DNA of 64,000 bases from Herbihabitans rhizosphaerae (GCF_004216555.1 NZ_SGWQ01000002.1:651219-715218), one strand, 5' to 3'; shown: positions 1-9,146, counted from the first letter of the stretch. Program-made: numbers and translations. Notes: a model not told the origin generated them from the sequence alone.

Positions 1-1
1 G

Positions 2-349
2 ACGAAAGCACCGGCCTGGTTCGACATCACCGCACGGAACGCCGAGCGGTCCCGCCGGTTCTACGGCGAGCTGTTCGACTGGGAGATCGCCGTGGACGAG
101 TCGATGAACTACGGCCTGACCAGCACGGCCGACGGGGTGCCCGGCGGAATCGGCGAGACGGGCGACGGCAGCCCGCACCCGGCCGGGGTGGTGCTGTACT
201 TCCCGGTCGAGGACCTGGACGGCGCGGTGGCCAGGGCCGAGCGGCTCGGCGGCTCGATCGCTGTGCCCGCGTGGGAGCTCCCCGGCCTCGGCCGCATGGC
301 GGTGATCCTCGACGTGGACGGCAACCGGATCGGCCTGTGGCAGCGCTGA
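2..349 (+). CDS. VOC-family protein, 5' end outside window
   Basis: Reads open from base 2 in one frame to a TGA at 347-349, so the true start lies upstream of the window. The visible 115 residues begin with a W-F-D-I strand and an R-R-F-Y-G-E-L-F-D-W helix, followed later by a Y-F-P-V-E-D-L strand and a terminal strand ending D-V-D-G-N-R-I-G-L-W. This is the usual beta-alpha-beta-beta-beta layout of glyoxalase/bleomycin-resistance (VOC) proteins, in which the first and last strands carry metal ligands. The substrate cannot be inferred. Confidence 0.8.
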   Translation, partial: TKAPAWFDITARNAERSRRFYGELFDWEIAVDESMNYGLTSTADGVPGGIGETGDGSPHPAGVVLYFPVEDLDGAVARAERLGGSIAVPAWELPGLGRMAVILDVDGNRIGLWQR

Positions 350-406
350 TCGTGCTCGGCGGGGTGGCGCGGGCACGACCAACGTAGGTCTGATTAGGTC
401 GAGATC

Positions 407-2479
407 GTGACCGACGACTTTCTCCGCATGCAGGCCAGGACCCAACGATTCACGCTCGGGACGCCCAGGGGGTTCCAGGTCGCGCCGGACGGGTCGCGGG
501 TGCTGTTCCTGCGGTCCAACTCCGGTGAGGACCGGGTGCACTGCCTGTGGCGGCTCGACCTGGCGACCGGCGAGGAGACCCGGCTCGCCGATCCGGCCGA
601 GTTGCTCGGCGGCGACGAGGAGCTGTCCGATGTGGAGCGGGCGCGCCGCGAGCGCAGCCGGCAGCAGGCGGGCGGAGTGGTCGGCAACGCCACGGACGCC
701 GAGGTGCGGATCGCGGTGTTCTCGTTGTCCGGCAAGGTGTTCGTGACCGACGCGATCACCGGCGACACCCGCGATCTGAGCACCGCGACGCCCGTGGTCG
801 ACCCGCGTCCGGACCCGACCGGCACGCAGGTCGCCTACGTGGCGGACCACGCGCTGCGGGTCGTCGGCGTGGACGGCACGGGCGATCGCGTGCTGGCCGA
901 GCCGGGTGGCGAGGACGAGGCGTACGGGCTCGCCGAGTTCATCGCCGCAGAGGAGATGGGGCGCTCGCGCGGGTTCTGGTGGTCGCCCGACGGCACCCGG
1001 CTGCTGGTGGCGCACACCGATCGGTCGGCGGTGCAACGGTGGCACATCAGCGATCCGGCCGATCCGTCGGCGGCACCGCGCACGGTGGCCTACCCGGCGG
1101 CCGGCACGTCCAATGTGGACGTTCGGCTGGTGGTGCTCGGCCTGGACGGCACGCGCGTGGAGGTCGACTGGGACCGGATCGCGTTGCCGTACCTGGCGTC
1201 CGTGCACTGGTCGGCGAGCGGGCCACCGGTGATCACCGTCCAGTCGCGAGACCAGAAGGTGATGCGGTTCCTCGCGGTGGACCCGGACAGCGGCGCGACG
1301 AGCCTGGTGCGCGAGGACACCGACGTGCACTGGGTGGAGATCGTTCCGGGGACGCCCGCGTGGACGGCGGCCGGTGATCTGGTGACGGTGTCCGCGATGG
1401 ACGGCGCGTACCGGCTGATGATCGGCGACGAGCCGGCGACGCCCACCTCGCTGCAGGTGCGCTCGGTGCTGGACGTCGGCGAGGACGTGCTGTTCACCGC
1501 GTCGGAGGCGGACCCGACGCAGGTGCACGTGTACCGCGCCGGAGAGGGCGAGCCGGTGCGTCTGTCCACTGTGGACGGTGTGCACTCGGCGGCCCGCGGC
1601 GGCGAGGTGACCGTGCTGACGTCGTGGTCGATGGACCGCTCCGGGCCGGACGTGCGGGTGCTCGGCACCGAGCGGACCGTGCGGTCCTCCGCGGTGACAC
1701 CGCCACTGGAGCCCGAGGTGATCACGCTGACGCTCGGGGAGCGCGGCCTGCGGGCGGCGCTGCTGTTCCCGCGCGGGCACCAGCGGGGGAGCCGAAAGCT
1801 GCCCGTACTGCTGGATCCGTACGGCGGCCCGCACGCGCAGCGGGTGTTGTCCACGCGCAACGCGTACCTGACCCCGCAGTGGTTCGCCGACCAGGGGTTC
1901 GCGGTGCTGGTCGTGGACGGGCGCGGCGCACCGGGCCGTGGACCGGCCTGGGATCGCGAGATCGCGCACGCGTTGGCCGACGTGACGCTGACCGACCAGG
2001 TGGACGCGCTGCACGCGGCGGCGGAGGAATTCGAGGACCTTGATCTGTCCACTGTGGCCATTCGCGGCTGGTCCTTCGGCGGGTACCTGGCGGCGCTGGC
2101 GGTGTTGCGCCGGCCGGACGTGTTCCACGCGGCGATCGCGGGCGCGCCGGTGACCGACCAGCGGCTGTACGACACGCACTACACCGAGCGGTACCTCGGG
2201 CACCCCGACGAGCACCCCGAGGTGTACGAGGCGAACTCGCTGCTCGGGCTGGCCGGTTCGCTCGAGCGGCCGCTGATGATCATCCACGGTCTGGTGGACG
2301 ACAACGTGGTGGTGGCGCACGCACTGCGGCTGTCCGGCGCACTGGTCAAGGCGGGAAAGCCGCACACGATGCTGCCACTGTCCGGTGTCACCCACATGAC
2401 GCCGCACGACGAGGAGGCGGCGGTCAACTTCCTGCGGCTGCAGGTGTCGTGGCTGAACAACGCGCTGCGGCTGAACTAG
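407..2479 (+). CDS. S9 family peptidase, dipeptidyl-peptidase IV-like
   Basis: A 690-residue protein with an N-terminal beta-propeller and a C-terminal alpha/beta-hydrolase domain. The catalytic triad is readable: Ser556 in G-W-S-F-G-G, Asp631 in H-G-L-V-D-D-N-V and His663 in G-V-T-H-M. The propeller carries the paired glutamates of A-E-E-M-G-R-S-R-G-F-W-W, which in DPP-IV bind the substrate N-terminus, so removal of dipeptides (X-Pro or similar) from peptides is expected. No signal peptide is seen, so it is probably cytoplasmic. The GTG at 407 has no Shine-Dalgarno; TAGGTC sits 6 nt upstream, so leaderless initiation is possible. Confidence 0.9.
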   Translation: MTDDFLRMQARTQRFTLGTPRGFQVAPDGSRVLFLRSNSGEDRVHCLWRLDLATGEETRLADPAELLGGDEELSDVERARRERSRQQAGGVVGNATDAEVRIAVFSLSGKVFVTDAITGDTRDLSTATPVVDPRPDPTGTQVAYVADHALRVVGVDGTGDRVLAEPGGEDEAYGLAEFIAAEEMGRSRGFWWSPDGTRLLVAHTDRSAVQRWHISDPADPSAAPRTVAYPAAGTSNVDVRLVVLGLDGTRVEVDWDRIALPYLASVHWSASGPPVITVQSRDQKVMRFLAVDPDSGATSLVREDTDVHWVEIVPGTPAWTAAGDLVTVSAMDGAYRLMIGDEPATPTSLQVRSVLDVGEDVLFTASEADPTQVHVYRAGEGEPVRLSTVDGVHSAARGGEVTVLTSWSMDRSGPDVRVLGTERTVRSSAVTPPLEPEVITLTLGERGLRAALLFPRGHQRGSRKLPVLLDPYGGPHAQRVLSTRNAYLTPQWFADQGFAVLVVDGRGAPGRGPAWDREIAHALADVTLTDQVDALHAAAEEFEDLDLSTVAIRGWSFGGYLAALAVLRRPDVFHAAIAGAPVTDQRLYDTHYTERYLGHPDEHPEVYEANSLLGLAGSLERPLMIIHGLVDDNVVVAHALRLSGALVKAGKPHTMLPLSGVTHMTPHDEEAAVNFLRLQVSWLNNALRLN

Positions 2480-2510
2480 GGTCCGGGTGAACGCACCTGG
2501 AGGAGTCGCG

Positions 2511-3461
2511 ATGGACCGGTGGGGAATCACGCTGCCGCTGACCGGCGTGCCGCTGACGGCGCACCGGGAGCTCGTGAAGGAACTGCCGGATCTCGGGTAC
2601 ACCGATGTGTGGTCGGCGGAGACCGCGGGCACCGACGCGTTCTCTCCGCTGGTGCTGGCCGCCGAGTGGGCGCCGGAACTGCGGCTGGGCACGGCGATCG
2701 CCCCCGTGTACACCCGGGGAGCGGGCCTGCTGGCGATGAGCGCGGCCACCGTCGCGGAGGTCGCGCCGGGCCGGTTCGTGCTGGGCATCGGCACGTCCTC
2801 GCCGACGATCGTGGAGGGCTGGAACGGGCTCTCGTTCGACGAGCCGTTCGCGCGCAGCAAGGACACGATCGCCTTTCTGCGGTCGGCGCTGGCCGGCGAG
2901 AAGGTGACGCGGGAGTACTCGACGTTCTCGGTGCGCAAGTTCCGGTTGGAGCGCCCGCCGGACCCGCCGCCGCAGATCATGCTGGCGGCGCTGCGGCCCG
3001 GCATGTTGCGCCTCGCGGCTCGGGAGGCGGACGGCGCGATCACGAACTGGCTGGCGCCGGCGGACGTGCCGACGGTGCGCGCGGAACTCGGGCCGGAGCG
3101 CGAACTCGTCGCCCGCATCTTCGTGTGCCCGACCGAGGACGCGGACGCCGCGCGCGGGCTCGGCCGCCTGTTGATCTCGAGCTACCTGACCGTGCCGGTG
3201 TACGCGGCGTTCCACGAGTGGCTCGGCCGTGGGGACAAGCTGCGCCCGATGCACGAGGCGTGGGCCGCCGGCGACCGGGCGACGGCGAACACCGCGATTC
3301 CGGACGACGTGGTGGACGAGCTGATCGTGTACGGCAGCCCGCAAGCGTGCCGGGAGCGCGTGGCCGAGTACGTGGAAGCGGGACTTGACACGCCGGTGAT
3401 CTCGGTGCTCCCGTCCGGCATGGACCAGTTCGAGGCCGTGCGAGTCCTCGGTCGGACCTAA
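2511..3461 (+). CDS. LLM-class flavin/F420-dependent oxidoreductase
   Basis: A 316-residue luciferase-like TIM-barrel protein. It opens M-D-R-W-G-I-T-L-P-L, has the glycine-rich G-R-F-V-L-G-I-G-T-S-S strand typical of F420-dependent members, and ends with a conserved G-S-P-Q-A-C-R-E-R-V segment. I chose the ATG at 2511 over the GTG at 2487 because GGAGG (2499-2503) is well spaced before it. Actinobacterial relatives act on varied substrates with coenzyme F420; none can be named here. Its stop codon lies inside the ArsR-type operator of the next gene. Confidence 0.88.
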   Translation: MDRWGITLPLTGVPLTAHRELVKELPDLGYTDVWSAETAGTDAFSPLVLAAEWAPELRLGTAIAPVYTRGAGLLAMSAATVAEVAPGRFVLGIGTSSPTIVEGWNGLSFDEPFARSKDTIAFLRSALAGEKVTREYSTFSVRKFRLERPPDPPPQIMLAALRPGMLRLAAREADGAITNWLAPADVPTVRAELGPERELVARIFVCPTEDADAARGLGRLLISSYLTVPVYAAFHEWLGRGDKLRPMHEAWAAGDRATANTAIPDDVVDELIVYGSPQACRERVAEYVEAGLDTPVISVLPSGMDQFEAVRVLGRT

Positions 3462-3487
3462 TACATCAAACAAGATTGATGTATTAT
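3459..3487 (+). promoter_or_regulatory. ArsR-type operator with embedded -10 element
   Basis: A perfect inverted repeat, TAATACATCAA (3459-3469) and TTGATGTATTA (3476-3486), separated by six bases. The core ATCAA-N6-TTGAT fits the operators of ArsR-family repressors of metals and arsenic. TATTAT (3482-3487) makes a -10 element 8 nt before the GTG of the fusion gene, so bound repressor would cover the promoter and the transcript would be leaderless. The left arm overlaps the TAA of the upstream gene. Confidence 0.8.
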
Positions 3488-3495
3488 CAAGCCCC

Positions 3496-4251
3496 GTGAA
3501 GGTCGAGCCGACCCCGGTTCCGCTGCTGATGCGGATGGCCGCGCACCCGCTGCGCTGGGCGCTGCTGACCGAGTTGGCGGCGAGTGACCGCCGGGTGCGG
3601 GAACTCGTCGCGGCGGTCGGCGAGCCGCAGAACCTGGTGTCGTATCACTTGCGTCTGCTGCGCGCGGCCGGGTTGATCACGGTGCGCCGCAGCGATTTCG
3701 ACGGCCGCGACAGCTACTACCACCTCGATCTCGCCCGCTGTGGTGCCGCTTTCGCCGAGGCCGCCGCCGCGCTGCACCCGGCGCTGACGGGTGCCGCCGC
3801 GAGGTCCGAGGAGGCGGCCGGCGGTGCGGTGTTGTTTCTGTGCACCGGAAACAGCGCGCGTTCACCCATCGCCGAGGCGCTGCTGCGGCACCGCGGAGGC
3901 GGGCGGATCGAGGTGGCCAGCGCGGGCAGTCATCCCAAACCCGCGTTGCACCCGAACGCCGTGCGGGTCATGGGGGAGCGTTACGGCATCGACCTTGGTG
4001 ATCACCACACCACGGCGCTGTCGGCCGTCGCCGGCCGCCGCTTCGACTACGTGATCACGTTGTGCGACAAGGTTCGCGAGGTTCCTCGCGATCACGGATC
4101 GGCCAGGACCGCGCACTGGAGCCTGCCGGATCCGGCCGCCGCCGGCTATCCCGAGTTCCGCCGCGTCGCCGAGGAAATCGATCTCCGCAACCGATTCCTG
4201 CTGCCGCTGCTCACAACCACAACGAGGAGTGTCGATCATGTCGAGCACTGA
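3496..4251 (+). CDS. ArsR-family repressor fused to low-Mr phosphatase-type arsenate reductase
   Basis: A 251-residue two-domain protein. Residues 1-100 are an ArsR winged helix (R-E-L-V-A-A-V-G-E-P-Q-N-L-V-S-Y-H-L-R-L-L). Residues about 110-245 are a low-molecular-weight phosphatase/ArsC fold: the P-loop C116-T-G-N-S-A-R122-S, a second cysteine C190 in T-L-C-D-K, and the general acid D212 in H-W-S-L-P-D-P. The third redox cysteine of thioredoxin-coupled ArsC is not visible, so mycothiol coupling or a protein-phosphatase role is possible (inference). No arsenite pump gene is adjacent. The next gene overlaps by 14 bp and is probably translationally coupled. Confidence 0.87.
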   Translation: MKVEPTPVPLLMRMAAHPLRWALLTELAASDRRVRELVAAVGEPQNLVSYHLRLLRAAGLITVRRSDFDGRDSYYHLDLARCGAAFAEAAAALHPALTGAAARSEEAAGGAVLFLCTGNSARSPIAEALLRHRGGGRIEVASAGSHPKPALHPNAVRVMGERYGIDLGDHHTTALSAVAGRRFDYVITLCDKVREVPRDHGSARTAHWSLPDPAAAGYPEFRRVAEEIDLRNRFLLPLLTTTTRSVDHVEH

Positions 4252-4624
4252 ACAGGCCATCGTCCGTTACCTCGTCGACGACGTGGCCGCCGCCGTCGAG
4301 TTCTACACCACGCACTTCGGCTTCGCCGTCGACCTCGACGCCGGCCCCGCGTTCGCGGCGGTCAGCCGAGGCCCGCTGCGACTGCTGCTGTCGGGGCCGA
4401 AGAGCTCCGCTGGTCGCCCCATGCCCGACGGCGCCACCCCGGAAGCGGGTGGCTGGAACCGCGTCCAGTTCGTCGTCGCGGACATCGCCGCCGAAGTGGA
4501 GCGGCTGCGCGCCGCCGGGCTGAGCTTCCGCAACGACATCGTCAGCGGTCCGGGCGGACAGCAGATCCTGTTGCACGATCCCGCTGGCAACTTCGTCGAG
4601 CTGTTCCAGCCGGCTGCGCGGTAG
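4238..4624 (+). CDS. VOC-family (glyoxalase/bleomycin-resistance-like) protein
   Basis: A 128-residue single VOC unit pair: R-Y-L-V-D-D-V-A-A-A-V-E-F-Y-T near the N-terminus and F-V-V-A-D-I-A-A-E-V ... D-P-A-G-N-F-V-E-L-F at the C-terminus. The ATG at 4238 has GAGGAG (4224-4229) at good spacing and overlaps the end of the ArsR-ArsC fusion, implying one operon under the ArsR operator. It contains no cysteine, which argues against an ArsI C-As lyase. Function unknown; a stress or resistance role is inferred from context only. Confidence 0.85.
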   Translation: MSSTEQAIVRYLVDDVAAAVEFYTTHFGFAVDLDAGPAFAAVSRGPLRLLLSGPKSSAGRPMPDGATPEAGGWNRVQFVVADIAAEVERLRAAGLSFRNDIVSGPGGQQILLHDPAGNFVELFQPAAR

Positions 4625-4652
4625 GCCGCACCGACGCGGACGTCGGTGCGGC
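4625..4652. terminator. Bidirectional intrinsic-type hairpin
   Basis: Perfect 12-bp stem, GCCGCACCGACG / CGTCGGTGCGGC, with a CGGA loop. It starts directly after the VOC stop codon and lies between two convergent genes. There is no U-tract, which is common for actinobacterial terminators. Confidence 0.75.
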
Positions 4653-4673
4653 TTCCGCACTACGAACTGTCGC

Positions 4674-6248
4674 CTACAACGTCAGCGTCCAGGTGTCGAT
4701 GGTTCCGGTGTCGATGGCCGCGGCGTCTTGGACTCGGAGTGTCCAGTTGCCGTTGGCGGTCTCCCCGGCGACGTTGGCCGTGTAGGTCTGGTTGATGTTG
4801 TCGGTACTGCCGCCCGATCTGTTGTGCAGCGTGTAGGCCGTGCCATCCGGCGCGACCAGACTCACCACGAGGTCGCCGATGTAGGTGTGCTGAATGTGCA
4901 CTTCGACTTTGGAGGTGGTTGACGGGCTCCGGTCACAGTTGGAGATCGTCAGTGGTGAGGTCACGGTGGTGTTGTCCGGAATGGCGACGTTGTTCCCGTT
5001 CGTGCCGGAACAACTGGCACCTCCGGTCGGATTGATCGTCCAGGAGAACTGTGTGCTGCCGCTCTTGACGGGGCTGGAGTTGTCTGTCGCGGTCGCGGTC
5101 ACATTGAACGTGCCGGCGGTCGACGGCGTGCCGGAAATCGCACCGGATGCGCTCATGGTCAAACCGGTGGGCATTCCGGTGGCCGACCAGGTGTACGGCG
5201 TCGCACCACCGGAAGCGCTCAACTGCAGATTCACCGGGGTGCCGACCGTCCCGGTCTGGTTGCCCGGATTCGTGACGGCCACACTGCCGGTTCCGCTGCC
5301 GACCGCGGTCCACACCGCGTGCGCGATGCCGTCCGCGGCACGGTTCAGGACCGTGGCGCTGATGTTGCTCGTGGTGTCGCACGACCGGTGGTAGCACGGG
5401 TCGAACGCGCCACCGGACGTGCCGCCCCACTTGCTGGCCTGCGCCGAGGTCTTGCGCGCGCTGGCGCCGGCGGCGTAGCCGGACGTCGGGATGCCGCCCT
5501 GCTGGAAGGAGTAGTCGTCGGACCGCCCCTGGCCCTCGGTGTTCTCCTCCGGGGACAGGTTCAGCGAGTCCCAGTACGCCTTCAGCGGTGCCGCCGTCGT
5601 CGAGGTGATCCGGTTGATGAAGTAGCCGCCGTTGATCGAGCCGACCATGTCGAAGTTGTAGTACGCCTTGATCGACGCCCGCTGAGTCGAACTCAGGTTG
5701 TTGACGTAGAACTCGGACCCGTTCAGGCCCTGCTCCTCGTCGGTCCACCAGGCGAACCGGACGTGCTTGGTCATGGTCGGATTGGCCTGGGCCAGCGCCA
5801 GCGCGTTCTCCAGCAGCGCGCCCGAGCCGGAGGCGTTGTCGTTGATGCCCGGGCCCGCCGACACGCTGTCGAGGTGCGCGCCGAACATGATCACGTTGTC
5901 CGCGGGGCCGCCCGGCCAGTCCGCGATCAGGTTGTTGGACCGATAGGTGCAGGTGGTGCAGTCCTGTAGGGCGACCGTGTAGCCGGCCTGGGTCAGTTTG
6001 TCCTTGATGTAGTTGACCGACGCGGTGTAGCCGGCACTGCCCGCACGCCGGTGTCCGCCACTGTTGCTGGCGATCGTATTGAACTGGGTGAGGTGTGCCT
6101 GAATGTTGCTCACGCTGATGTCCGGGGGTGCCAGGACGGTGGCAGCGGGCGGGGCCTCGGCCGTGGCTGGTGTGACACCGAGCGCGGCCACGGCGAAACC
6201 GGCGACGAGGGCGAAAGTTGCCCCAGCCGCCAAGGATCTGCGGAACAT
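4674..6248 (-). CDS. Secreted M28 aminopeptidase with Ig-like and P domains
   Basis: A 524-residue exported zinc aminopeptidase resembling Streptomyces griseus aminopeptidase. Residues 1-30 are a signal peptide ending A-T-A-E-A. The M28 domain (about 45-315) shows the expected ligand series H125, D137, E172, D200, H287 with catalytic E171 (W-T-D-E-E-Q-G). A putative Ig (He_PIG-like) segment with repeated S-A-S-G and G-T-P-S-T-A-G-T-F motifs follows, then a C-terminal proprotein-convertase P-domain ([14 protein letters not shown]). I chose the ATG at 6248 because GGAGGAACCACC precedes it and the longer reading lacks a clean signal peptide. Likely releases N-terminal hydrophobic residues outside the cell. 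Confidence 0.92.
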   Translation of the reverse strand: MFRRSLAAGATFALVAGFAVAALGVTPATAEAPPAATVLAPPDISVSNIQAHLTQFNTIASNSGGHRRAGSAGYTASVNYIKDKLTQAGYTVALQDCTTCTYRSNNLIADWPGGPADNVIMFGAHLDSVSAGPGINDNASGSGALLENALALAQANPTMTKHVRFAWWTDEEQGLNGSEFYVNNLSSTQRASIKAYYNFDMVGSINGGYFINRITSTTAAPLKAYWDSLNLSPEENTEGQGRSDDYSFQQGGIPTSGYAAGASARKTSAQASKWGGTSGGAFDPCYHRSCDTTSNISATVLNRAADGIAHAVWTAVGSGTGSVAVTNPGNQTGTVGTPVNLQLSASGGATPYTWSATGMPTGLTMSASGAISGTPSTAGTFNVTATATDNSSPVKSGSTQFSWTINPTGGASCSGTNGNNVAIPDNTTVTSPLTISNCDRSPSTTSKVEVHIQHTYIGDLVVSLVAPDGTAYTLHNRSGGSTDNINQTYTANVAGETANGNWTLRVQDAAAIDTGTIDTWTLTL

Positions 6249-6657
6249 GGGTGGTTCCTCCAAATGGGTGCAGGGAGAGAAACCGGCTCGATCGAGCGCC
6301 TGTCGCGCCCGCTCCGCAGCCCAGGGGAGTCGGACGACGGCCGGCAACGCGATCGATCGGGTGTAGCGACATTCGCATGTACGCATAGGACGAACAAGAG
6401 GGCGTCCTGTTTACGGGTACTCATTTATTCGTGACCGTTGTTCCTGACGAGAAATCGCGGCCCGTTTGGGAATTCCCAACTCCCTCAGTGCGCCCTACGG
6501 GCGGTGCGGAACGCGGGACTCGCCGGTGCAGGGCGCGGGACTCGCGCGGTCGGGGCAGTCGGGCGCGTCGGGGCGAAGAAAAAGCAAGCACGCATGCTTG
6601 ATTTCGGTTGAGCCGTGTGCGACGGTGAACCTCGAGGCACCCCGACGAGGAGGCACC
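6249..6657. other. Divergent intergenic region (409 bp)
   Basis: No credible gene. It holds the Shine-Dalgarno of the M28 gene at its left edge, a moderately AT-rich stretch around 6380-6440 (likely promoter area), the 14-bp perfect palindrome TTGGGAATTCCCAA (6466-6479), and the CAAGCA-N4-TGCTTG repeat (6585-6600) described separately. Confidence 0.7.
6585..6600 (+). promoter_or_regulatory. Candidate TetR operator for the acyl-CoA operon
   Basis: Inverted repeat CAAGCA-CGCA-TGCTTG about 60 bp before the first gene of the AtuA/acyl-CoA operon. Its size and symmetry suit a TetR dimer. The operon's last gene encodes a TetR regulator, the natural candidate to bind here (inference). Confidence 0.5.
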
Positions 6658-7455
6658 GTGGTCGCGCTGTCCGCCCTGCTCCAGGATCTCCACGACGAAA
6701 GTGCGGAGCTCGACGCACTGGTCGAGCCGCTCTCGGCGACTCAGTGGGCGGCCCCGACCCCGGCGGAAGGCTGGACGATCGCCCACCAGGTCGCCCACCT
6801 CGCCTGGACCGACGACCGCGCGATCCTCGCCGCCACCGATGAGGTCGGCTTCCAGCAGGAGATCCAGGAATTCGCCGCCTCCGGCGCGTTCGACAAGGTC
6901 GTGGACAACGCCGCCGACGACGGCGCGAAAGCCACACCGGACCGGCTACTCGAACGCTGGCGCACCGGCCGCCGGCAGCTCGCCGAGGCCCTGGCCGCGC
7001 TGCCGGAAGCGGCGACCGTGCCGTGGTACGGCCCGCCGATGCGCCCCGCGTCCATGGTCACCGCGCGAATCATGGAGACCTGGGCGCACAGTTTGGATGT
7101 CGCCGACGCGTTGGGTGTCACCAAACTGCCCACCAACAGGATCAAGCACGTCGCGCACATCGGCGTCCGCACTCGCGACTTCGCGTTCAACGTCCACGGA
7201 CTGACTCCACCAGCCGAGCCGTTCCGCGTCGAGCTGACCGCACCGGACGGCGAGGTGTGGACCTGGGGCCCCGACGACGCCGCCGAGCGGGTCACCGGAC
7301 CGGCGATCGACTTCTGCCATGTGGTCACCCAGCGCCGCAACCGCGCCGACACCGCGCTGGAAACCGTTGGGACACAGGCGAACCAGTGGCTGGATATCGC
7401 GCAGGCGTTTGCCGGCCCACCCGGGCCGGGACGGGAAGCGGGGCAGCACGCATGA
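6658..7455 (+). CDS. TIGR03084-type DinB-like/maleylpyruvate isomerase-fold protein
   Basis: A 265-residue protein with the four-helix DinB/MDMPI N-terminal fold: W-A-A-P-T-P-A-E-G-W-T-I-A-H-Q-V-A-H-L-A-W holds the first metal-binding histidines, and E-T-W-A-H-S-L-D-V-A-D-A-L a later one. The GTG at 6658 follows GAGGAGG (6647-6653); upstream codons are low-complexity and have no ribosome site. This family is regularly found beside AtuA and acyl-CoA dehydrogenases, exactly as here. Its chemistry is not established; a metal- or thiol-dependent step in acyl catabolism is plausible. Overlaps the next gene by ATGA. Confidence 0.85.
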   Translation: MVALSALLQDLHDESAELDALVEPLSATQWAAPTPAEGWTIAHQVAHLAWTDDRAILAATDEVGFQQEIQEFAASGAFDKVVDNAADDGAKATPDRLLERWRTGRRQLAEALAALPEAATVPWYGPPMRPASMVTARIMETWAHSLDVADALGVTKLPTNRIKHVAHIGVRTRDFAFNVHGLTPPAEPFRVELTAPDGEVWTWGPDDAAERVTGPAIDFCHVVTQRRNRADTALETVGTQANQWLDIAQAFAGPPGPGREAGQHA

Positions 7456-9146
7456 GCGCCCCGATCCGCATCGGCAACGCGTCGGGCTTCTACGGCGACC
7501 GGTTCGAGGCCGTGCGGGAGATGCTCACCGGCGGCGAGTTGGACGTACTCACCGGCGACTACCTCGCCGAGGTGACCATGCTGATCCTCGGGCGCGACCG
7601 GCTGAAGGATCCGAGCCGCGGCTACGCCAAGACCTTCCTGCGCCAGATGGAGCAGAACCTGGCGCTGGCCAAGGCCAAGGGCGTCACCATTGTCGCCAAC
7701 GCGGGTGGGCTCAACCCGGCTGGGCTCGCGGATGCCTTGCGGGACTTGGCGAAACGGCTCGACGTTGACGTGTCGATCGCGCACGTGGACGGCGACGACC
7801 TGTTGCCGCGCGCGGCCGAGCTGGGCCTCGGGTCGCCGGTCACCGCCAACGCCTACCTCGGCGCGTGGGGCATCGCCGAATGCCTACGGGCCGGCGCCGA
7901 CATCGTGGTCACCGGCCGGGTGACCGACGCGTCGGTCGTGGTCGGCCCAGCCGCCGCGCACTTCGGCTGGGCTCGCGACGACTACGACAAGCTCGCCGGC
8001 GCCGTGGTCGCCGGGCACGTGATCGAGTGCGGCGCCCAGGCCACCGGCGGCAACTACGCGTTCTTCACCGAGCTGCCGGACCTGCGCCATCCGGGTTTCC
8101 CGATCGCGGAGATCAGCGCCGACGGCTCCAGCGTGATCACCAAGCACCCGGGCACCGGGGGAGCGGTGACCGAGGGAACCGTTACCGCGCAACTGGTCTA
8201 CGAGATCACCGGCGCACGGTACGCCGGCCCGGACGTGACCGCCAGGTTCGACACGATCACCCTCACCGACCCCGGAGACGACCGGGTGGAGATCACCGGC
8301 GTGCGCGGCGAGCCGCCACCGCCGACGCTGAAGGTGTCGGTCAACGGGCTCGGCGGCTTCCGCAACGAGGTCGTGTTCGTGCTGACCGGGCTGGACATCG
8401 AGGAGAAGGCGCGGCTGGCGCACGACCAGATGTCCGCGGCGCTCGCGGCGAACGCGCCGAGCCAGATCTCCTGGACGCTGGCGCGCACCGACCACGCCGA
8501 CTCCGGCACCGAGGAGACCGCCAGCGCACTGCTGCGGTGTGTGGTGAAGGACCCCGATCCGAAGGTCGTCGGACGCCCGTTCAGCAACGCCGCGGTCGAG
8601 ATGGCGCTGGCCAGCTACCCGGGCTTCCATCTCACCGCGCCGCCTGGTGAGGCCAAGCCGTACGGCTCGTACCGCCCGGAATTCGTTGACGGTAAAGAGG
8701 TTCCGCACCTCGCGCACCTCGCCGACGGGTCCACTGTGGACATCCCACCGGCCGACGACACCCGCGAGTTGGCCGAGGTCGAGCAGCCGGACCTGCCCGC
8801 ACCGGTGGACGGACCGGCCCGGCGAGTGCCGCTCGGCACGATCGCGGCGGCCCGCAGCGGCGACAAGGGCGGCAGCGCCAACGTCGGCGTGTGGGTGCGC
8901 ACCGACGAGCAGTGGGCGTGGCTCGCGAACACCCTGACCGTGGAGCGGTTCCGCGAGCTGCTGCCGGAGACCGCCGACCTGCCGGTCACCCGACACGTGC
9001 TGCCGAACCTGCGCGCGCTGAACTTCGTGGTCGACGGCCTGCTTGGAGACGGCGTCGCCGCGCAGGCCCGGTTCGACCCGCAGGCCAAGGCGGTCGGGGA
9101 GTGGCTCCGCTCGCGGCACGTCGACATTCCGGAGGGCCTGCTGTGA
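7452..9146 (+). CDS. atuA: AtuA-family (acyclic terpene utilisation, DUF1446) protein
   Basis: A 564-residue protein starting M-S-A-P-I-R-I-G-N-A-S-G-F-Y-G-D-R and containing G-D-Y-L-A-E-V-T-M and V-A-N-A-G-G-L-N-P, hallmarks of the AtuA/DUF1446 family. A C-terminal segment with A-A-A-R-S-G-D-K-G-G-S-A-N-V-G-V-W matches the AtuA-like tail domain, so both halves are fused in one chain. Pseudomonas AtuA is needed for citronellol/geranyl-CoA breakdown although its reaction is unknown. ATG overlaps the previous stop (ATGA), and GTGA overlaps the next start. Confidence 0.88.
   Translation: MSAPIRIGNASGFYGDRFEAVREMLTGGELDVLTGDYLAEVTMLILGRDRLKDPSRGYAKTFLRQMEQNLALAKAKGVTIVANAGGLNPAGLADALRDLAKRLDVDVSIAHVDGDDLLPRAAELGLGSPVTANAYLGAWGIAECLRAGADIVVTGRVTDASVVVGPAAAHFGWARDDYDKLAGAVVAGHVIECGAQATGGNYAFFTELPDLRHPGFPIAEISADGSSVITKHPGTGGAVTEGTVTAQLVYEITGARYAGPDVTARFDTITLTDPGDDRVEITGVRGEPPPPTLKVSVNGLGGFRNEVVFVLTGLDIEEKARLAHDQMSAALAANAPSQISWTLARTDHADSGTEETASALLRCVVKDPDPKVVGRPFSNAAVEMALASYPGFHLTAPPGEAKPYGSYRPEFVDGKEVPHLAHLADGSTVDIPPADDTRELAEVEQPDLPAPVDGPARRVPLGTIAAARSGDKGGSANVGVWVRTDEQWAWLANTLTVERFRELLPETADLPVTRHVLPNLRALNFVVDGLLGDGVAAQARFDPQAKAVGEWLRSRHVDIPEGLL

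Noticed and set aside
2047-2059. Further copy of GTCCACWGTGGAC
   Set aside because: Reads GTCCACTGTGGCC; one mismatch in the arm, counted only as a near match.
2424-3473. A 349-codon minus-strand frame opposite the LLM oxidoreductase
   Set aside because: No domain or ribosome site; the plus-strand gene has clear family motifs.
4238-4624. ArsI C-As lyase next to the ArsR-ArsC fusion
   Set aside because: The VOC protein has no cysteine, which ArsI needs for trivalent arsenic binding.
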